Below are positions 60,837 through 64,000 of a DNA stretch of 64,000 bases, piece after piece. The notes under the pieces are model-generated. The model did not search any database. It was given only the letters and a program-made list of their open reading frames with translations, and was not told where the DNA came from. The stretch lies in assembly GCA_034003585.1 (NCBI GenBank), contig JAVEYH010000005.1, positions 11,182-75,181 of the forward strand, given 5' to 3'. The stretch's first letter is position 1, and every line of letters starts with the position of its first letter. Both the position numbers and the translations under genes were made by a program. The DNA comes from JAPXSY01 sp034003585 (GTDB lineage Bacteria; Verrucomicrobiota; Kiritimatiellia; RFP12; UBA1067).

Positions 60837-63780
60837 GTCGCCCGTATGCGGGGAAGGCGTCCCGGATCACGCCGTCCCCGGATTGAAGCGTGCGGTTCTC
60901 GAAACACACGCGAACGTGTTTCGCCCGGCTCACCGCCGCCACATCAAACGCCGCGACCGCCAGAGGCCGCGGCGAAACATTGGCCGCGAGCAGATAGGTT
61001 TTCCCTCCGTACCGCCACGCGCACCAGGCCAGTTGGGAGTGCGAGGCGCGCACCTCGCCGGTCACCTCCTCGCCGGAGAACACCGGCGTCAGGAAGTCGA
61101 TCTCGCGTTTGAGTCCGACCAGGCCGTCCCATACGGAGCGGGAGAAGCTCTTGCAGGTGTAGAAGGAGACCCACCGCCCGCCGGTGGTGAGGATGGCGTA
61201 CACGCTGCAGCGCAGTTCGTCGAGAGGCCGCAGGCATTCCCAATCCCGCGGGTACTTCACCAGCCAGGCCCCGGTGACGTTGCGCCTGCCGGCGCGCTCG
61301 CGCGCGGCCTCCATCAGCCGCATGTGGTCGAGCACGAATTCGGAACCCGTGCCGTAGAGCGAGGCGGTGATGACGTCCGCGCTGTCATACCCGCCGAACA
61401 TGCGGCCCGCGTAGACGGAGTTTTCCCAGTACAGCCGGTGCGGGTCCACCTCCTTCAGGGCGTGGCGGAACGTCAGCAGATCGGACTCCCGGTGGTCCGG
61501 ATGAAGCTTCAGCCAGTGGCCGTAGACCTCGTCCATACTTTTCCAGACCGCGATCTCAGGCCGGTGGGCCAGCGCGCGCACCTCCTCCGTCTGCATCCGG
61601 ATGATCTCGGGGGCCGGCAATTCGTACATGGTGCGCTGCTTGCTGGAGGGGGCGCCTTGCGGCGTCATGTCGATGTTGCTGCTCAGCCAGACGAACACCG
61701 GCAGACCGCCGTCGCGGCAGGCGTCCAGAAACCGCTCCAGATGGTCGCAGTGCGCCGCCGACATGCCGTTGGAGGGAATCGCGCCAAGGGTCATGATCAC
61801 GTTGGCGAACCGCTGCGGCAGCTCCTCGCGCGCCAGACGGTGCAGGGCCGCGGCGTTATCCGGGCTGTGCTTCAGACTGCCGGTCGGGAAATCCGCGCCG
61901 AACGCCACAAAGGGTTTGCCCGCGAGAATCGGCAGCCTGCGGACCGGATCGTATTTGCTCTCCGTTTTGCCGGGCGGGAGCCGGGTCAGCATCAGCTCCC
62001 GGCCCGCCAGAATTTCGGCGCTGCCGTTCCCGCGCACTAGGTTGACCCGCAGCGCGTACTCGCCCGGCGCCAGATTCTCCAGCGGCAGCGCCAGGTCCCG
62101 TTCCGATGCGGCATAGCGGCGGCTGAACACGCTCCGCTGCTGCCGCAGCACATGCAGATCCCACTCCAGCCCTTTGGCGAACGCGGGCGCGACGGCATGC
62201 GCGACGCGCACGGCCGCGCAGGTTTCGGTGCTGTAGTAGTTGCGGTCGAGCGGTCCCACTTCGGCCAGCGGGGGCACGGCCAGGCGGTCACGGAAAAACC
62301 GTTCGGCCAGCACGGTTCCGGCCGCGCGGAGCTGCAGCGTCATGTCGCCCAATTCGGTGACCTCACGGGGGGTCAGCCCCGTGAAGGTCATGTCGGCCGT
62401 GTCTTCCGTACGCTGCCAGACGGTTTCGAGCCGGCGGCGCGCGGTGGTCAGGACGGCGTTCCCCCGGAGCGCCCCCCGCTCCGCGAAGCGCGCGCGGAAC
62501 ACCACATCGAACAGGTCCGGCCGCAGCGCGCTGAGCCGGCGTTCGGCGAGCAGCGCGCGGGGCGTAGCAATGTGCACCCGGTACCGGCCGAGCCCGTCGA
62601 ACCCCGACACCTCGGCGCCGTCGTGTTCCGCGATGGCCAGTTTCGGGAAGGACCACGCCGTGACTTCGCGCGGCCCGTCCGGTCCCGCAGCGGCATAGCG
62701 GATCAGGTTGACGCGCCAGACGGGCCCAAGAAACAAACCCTCATCCAGAACCGCGTACGGGATCGTGAGGCGCGCCTCGTAACCGGTGGCGTTGGTCACG
62801 ACCTCGGCCTCCCACGTTGCCCGCCAGGTCGGGTCGCCCTTGCGCGACTGGCCGCGCGTGCCCGCGGCGTTCACGATAAACGCGTAGCGCGTATCCGAAC
62901 CGGACGCGTGACCCGGGGTCAGGCAGACCGCCACCGCATCATCCGCGGCGAGCAGGCCGGACGCCGGCTCGGTCACACGCGCCACCAGACGCCCGGGGTC
63001 GCGCCCCGCGCATTGGAACCGGACGCGCAGCGCCGCGTCATCCCGGAGGATCGCGCAGCGTGTGGTCTGACGCGGCGCGGTGCCGCCCTCGCCGGCGAGT
63101 TGGACGGCCAGTCCCCTGCCCCACGGAATTTCGCGCGCGGATGTTACAACGGGGGGAGGGAGCGCGGCCGAGGGCGGCGGCACGGTTTCCGACGGCGGCA
63201 CGGCACTGCGGAGCCGTTCATAGGTGTGCGGCGCGAAGGACGTGGGCGTGCCGCCGGGTTCCAGTTTGACGGCGTCGAGGAACACCGTGTTGGTGCAGCT
63301 CACGCTAAACCGGCTGGCCGTAAGTTTCCGGATCGGAAGGACAAAGCGCTTCCAGTCCCGGTCGGGGGTGAACACGCCGGTTTCCCCCGACCCGTTGACC
63401 CGGATCGTCGCGCCGGACGTGTCGGTGCGCAGGTAAAGGGAGAGCACGCCGTTGGTGCCGCGGTCCGCGAACAGGCCGGTCTGCCCGTAATGGGTGGCGG
63501 AGCCCTTGAGCCGGAAACAGCGCTGGCCGTGAAACGGATTATCTTCCACCGCGCGGAAATTCTCATAGAAATCGGCGTCAAACGCGGGATAAAGGATGTG
63601 GTTCGCCCAGCAATCCGGCATCTCCGGCGCGGTCGAGATCTCGAACGAACCGTTTTGGATCAGGTTTGCGCCCGCCGGTCCGGCAGCCGCGGATCCGAGA
63701 CAGCAAACGAGGCTAAGCGCCGTCAAGCCGCTGCGGATCCGATCTCCCCCGGGTTTTGAATGAAGCCCGCATGTCATCAT
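60817..63780 (-). CDS. Large secreted multidomain glycan-active protein
   Basis: 987 residues; ATG at 63780 (a second ATG follows at once) with AGAGGA upstream. The signal peptide runs to about residue 38. Residues about 39-175 are a CBM4/9-like jelly roll (ANLIQNGSFEISTAPEMPDC, FLDAVKLEPGGTPTSFAPHT). Residues about 215-400 resemble a family 9 carbohydrate-binding or DOMON domain (ALRVRFQCAGRDPGR, DDAVAVCLTPGH, YEARLTIPYAVL). The rest includes a TIM-barrel-like region (VFVWLSSNIDMTPQG, EIAVWKSMDEVYGHWLKLHP, DVITASLYGTGSEFVLDHMR) and a final beta domain. The Glu in SMDEVYG is a candidate acid or nucleophile. I do not recognise the enzyme family. It follows an isomerase-like gene by 139 bases. 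Confidence 0.8.
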   Translation of the reverse strand: MMTCGLHSKPGGDRIRSGLTALSLVCCLGSAAAGPAGANLIQNGSFEISTAPEMPDCWANHILYPAFDADFYENFRAVEDNPFHGQRCFRLKGSATHYGQTGLFADRGTNGVLSLYLRTDTSGATIRVNGSGETGVFTPDRDWKRFVLPIRKLTASRFSVSCTNTVFLDAVKLEPGGTPTSFAPHTYERLRSAVPPSETVPPPSAALPPPVVTSAREIPWGRGLAVQLAGEGGTAPRQTTRCAILRDDAALRVRFQCAGRDPGRLVARVTEPASGLLAADDAVAVCLTPGHASGSDTRYAFIVNAAGTRGQSRKGDPTWRATWEAEVVTNATGYEARLTIPYAVLDEGLFLGPVWRVNLIRYAAAGPDGPREVTAWSFPKLAIAEHDGAEVSGFDGLGRYRVHIATPRALLAERRLSALRPDLFDVVFRARFAERGALRGNAVLTTARRRLETVWQRTEDTADMTFTGLTPREVTELGDMTLQLRAAGTVLAERFFRDRLAVPPLAEVGPLDRNYYSTETCAAVRVAHAVAPAFAKGLEWDLHVLRQQRSVFSRRYAASERDLALPLENLAPGEYALRVNLVRGNGSAEILAGRELMLTRLPPGKTESKYDPVRRLPILAGKPFVAFGADFPTGSLKHSPDNAAALHRLAREELPQRFANVIMTLGAIPSNGMSAAHCDHLERFLDACRDGGLPVFVWLSSNIDMTPQGAPSSKQRTMYELPAPEIIRMQTEEVRALAHRPEIAVWKSMDEVYGHWLKLHPDHRESDLLTFRHALKEVDPHRLYWENSVYAGRMFGGYDSADVITASLYGTGSEFVLDHMRLMEAARERAGRRNVTGAWLVKYPRDWECLRPLDELRCSVYAILTTGGRWVSFYTCKSFSRSVWDGLVGLKREIDFLTPVFSGEEVTGEVRASHSQLAWCAWRYGGKTYLLAANVSPRPLAVAAFDVAAVSRAKHVRVCFENRTLQSGDGVIRDAFPAYGRHVYEWE

Positions 63781-63919
63781 GTTTGTCCTCTGTTCTTTCT
63801 GCTCTTGTGTGACGGGATCCGAACTCCGCCCGGTCCTTTTGTCCGCCTAATCCGCGCTGGTGTTCAGGCTGAATCCGGCGCGTGCCGCATCCGCATGACA
63901 GGTCTTCCCCGCTCGAAAG

Positions 63920-64000
63920 TCATACGTCGCAGAGCTCCACCGCGTGGCGCAGGGATTCGATGCCGCGCTTGGGGCTGAATTCGTGTGCCACATACCCGTC
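63920..64000 (-). CDS. 3' end of a hydroxypyruvate-isomerase-like TIM barrel
   Basis: Only the last 26 residues and the TGA (complement of 63920-63922) are in the window: GYVAHEFSPKRG then IESLRHAVELCDV. This is the characteristic end of hydroxypyruvate isomerase family proteins (Hyi; typically G-x-V-x-HEF-x-P, then SLR-x-AV-x-LCDV). The gene enters from the right edge and is upstream of the 987-residue gene on the same strand. Family members convert hydroxypyruvate and tartronate semialdehyde, or act on other small keto-sugars. Confidence 0.75.
   Translation of the reverse strand, partial: DGYVAHEFSPKRGIESLRHAVELCDV

Overview
The window is a GC-rich bacterial scaffold with two runs of exactly 100 N (15318-15417 and 58454-58553), so it is almost certainly a draft or metagenome-assembled genome. 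Gene content points to an anaerobic, glycan-degrading Gram-negative bacterium of the PVC superphylum, most like Kiritimatiellota or Lentisphaerota. The reasons are Tat-exported Gfo/Idh/MocA oxidoreductases with neutral-ceramidase-like and TIM-barrel isomerase proteins, several very large secreted enzymes with LamG or carbohydrate-binding domains, a polysaccharide lyase, a secretin-based Tad pilus, and rubrerythrin plus hybrid-cluster protein for oxygen and nitrosative stress. The taxonomy is inferred from gene content only; no rRNA or tRNA gene was seen.

Left arm (1-15186, all minus strand). An 815-residue secreted TIM-barrel-like protein overlaps a XylR-type regulator (periplasmic-binding domain plus AraC helix-turn-helix). 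A 254-base gap holding four copies of a GAAAA(A)CGC motif follows. Then comes a tight run of nine genes: sugar isomerase, a ceramidase-LamG-ThuA fusion lipoprotein, oxidoreductase, ceramidase-like, isomerase, oxidoreductase, ceramidase-like, and a third ceramidase-like gene that leaves the window. The oxidoreductase/ceramidase pair is duplicated with its 83-base spacer. I infer an export-associated pathway for oxidising and cleaving a sugar or glycoside, possibly through 3-keto intermediates. The substrate is unknown.

Middle (15418-46289). First come an exported MsrB-MsrA fusion (start lost in the first gap) and a TRAP transporter (dctP, dctQ, dctM). A minus-strand Tad pilus operon follows: TadE-like pseudopilin, a small exported protein, CpaB, secretin, an FHA-TadA fusion, TadB, TadC and two FHA membrane proteins. 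After it lie a DUF481 outer-membrane protein and an APH-fold kinase, purD-purE, larC with a glycosyltransferase, a PL8 lyase with a yqeY gene, and grpE-dnaJ-rsmE. A divergent recA-alaS pair closes the region. AlaRS lacks the C-terminal C-Ala domain. A REP-like palindromic element sits after dctP and again across the alaS stop.

Right arm (46396-64000). It starts with a 1291-residue LamG/TIM-barrel protein, divergent from a rubrerythrin gene that leads an overlapping run of release-factor-like protein, recJ, SGNH hydrolase and nucleoside-hydrolase-like gene. A convergent minus-strand operon rrf2-ferredoxin-hcp carries a near-perfect 30-base palindrome over its promoter. A sodium:solute symporter has lost its start in the second gap. 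The arm ends with a minus-strand group of a hydroxypyruvate-isomerase-like 3' end, a 987-residue multidomain glycan protein and a small CBM-like protein.
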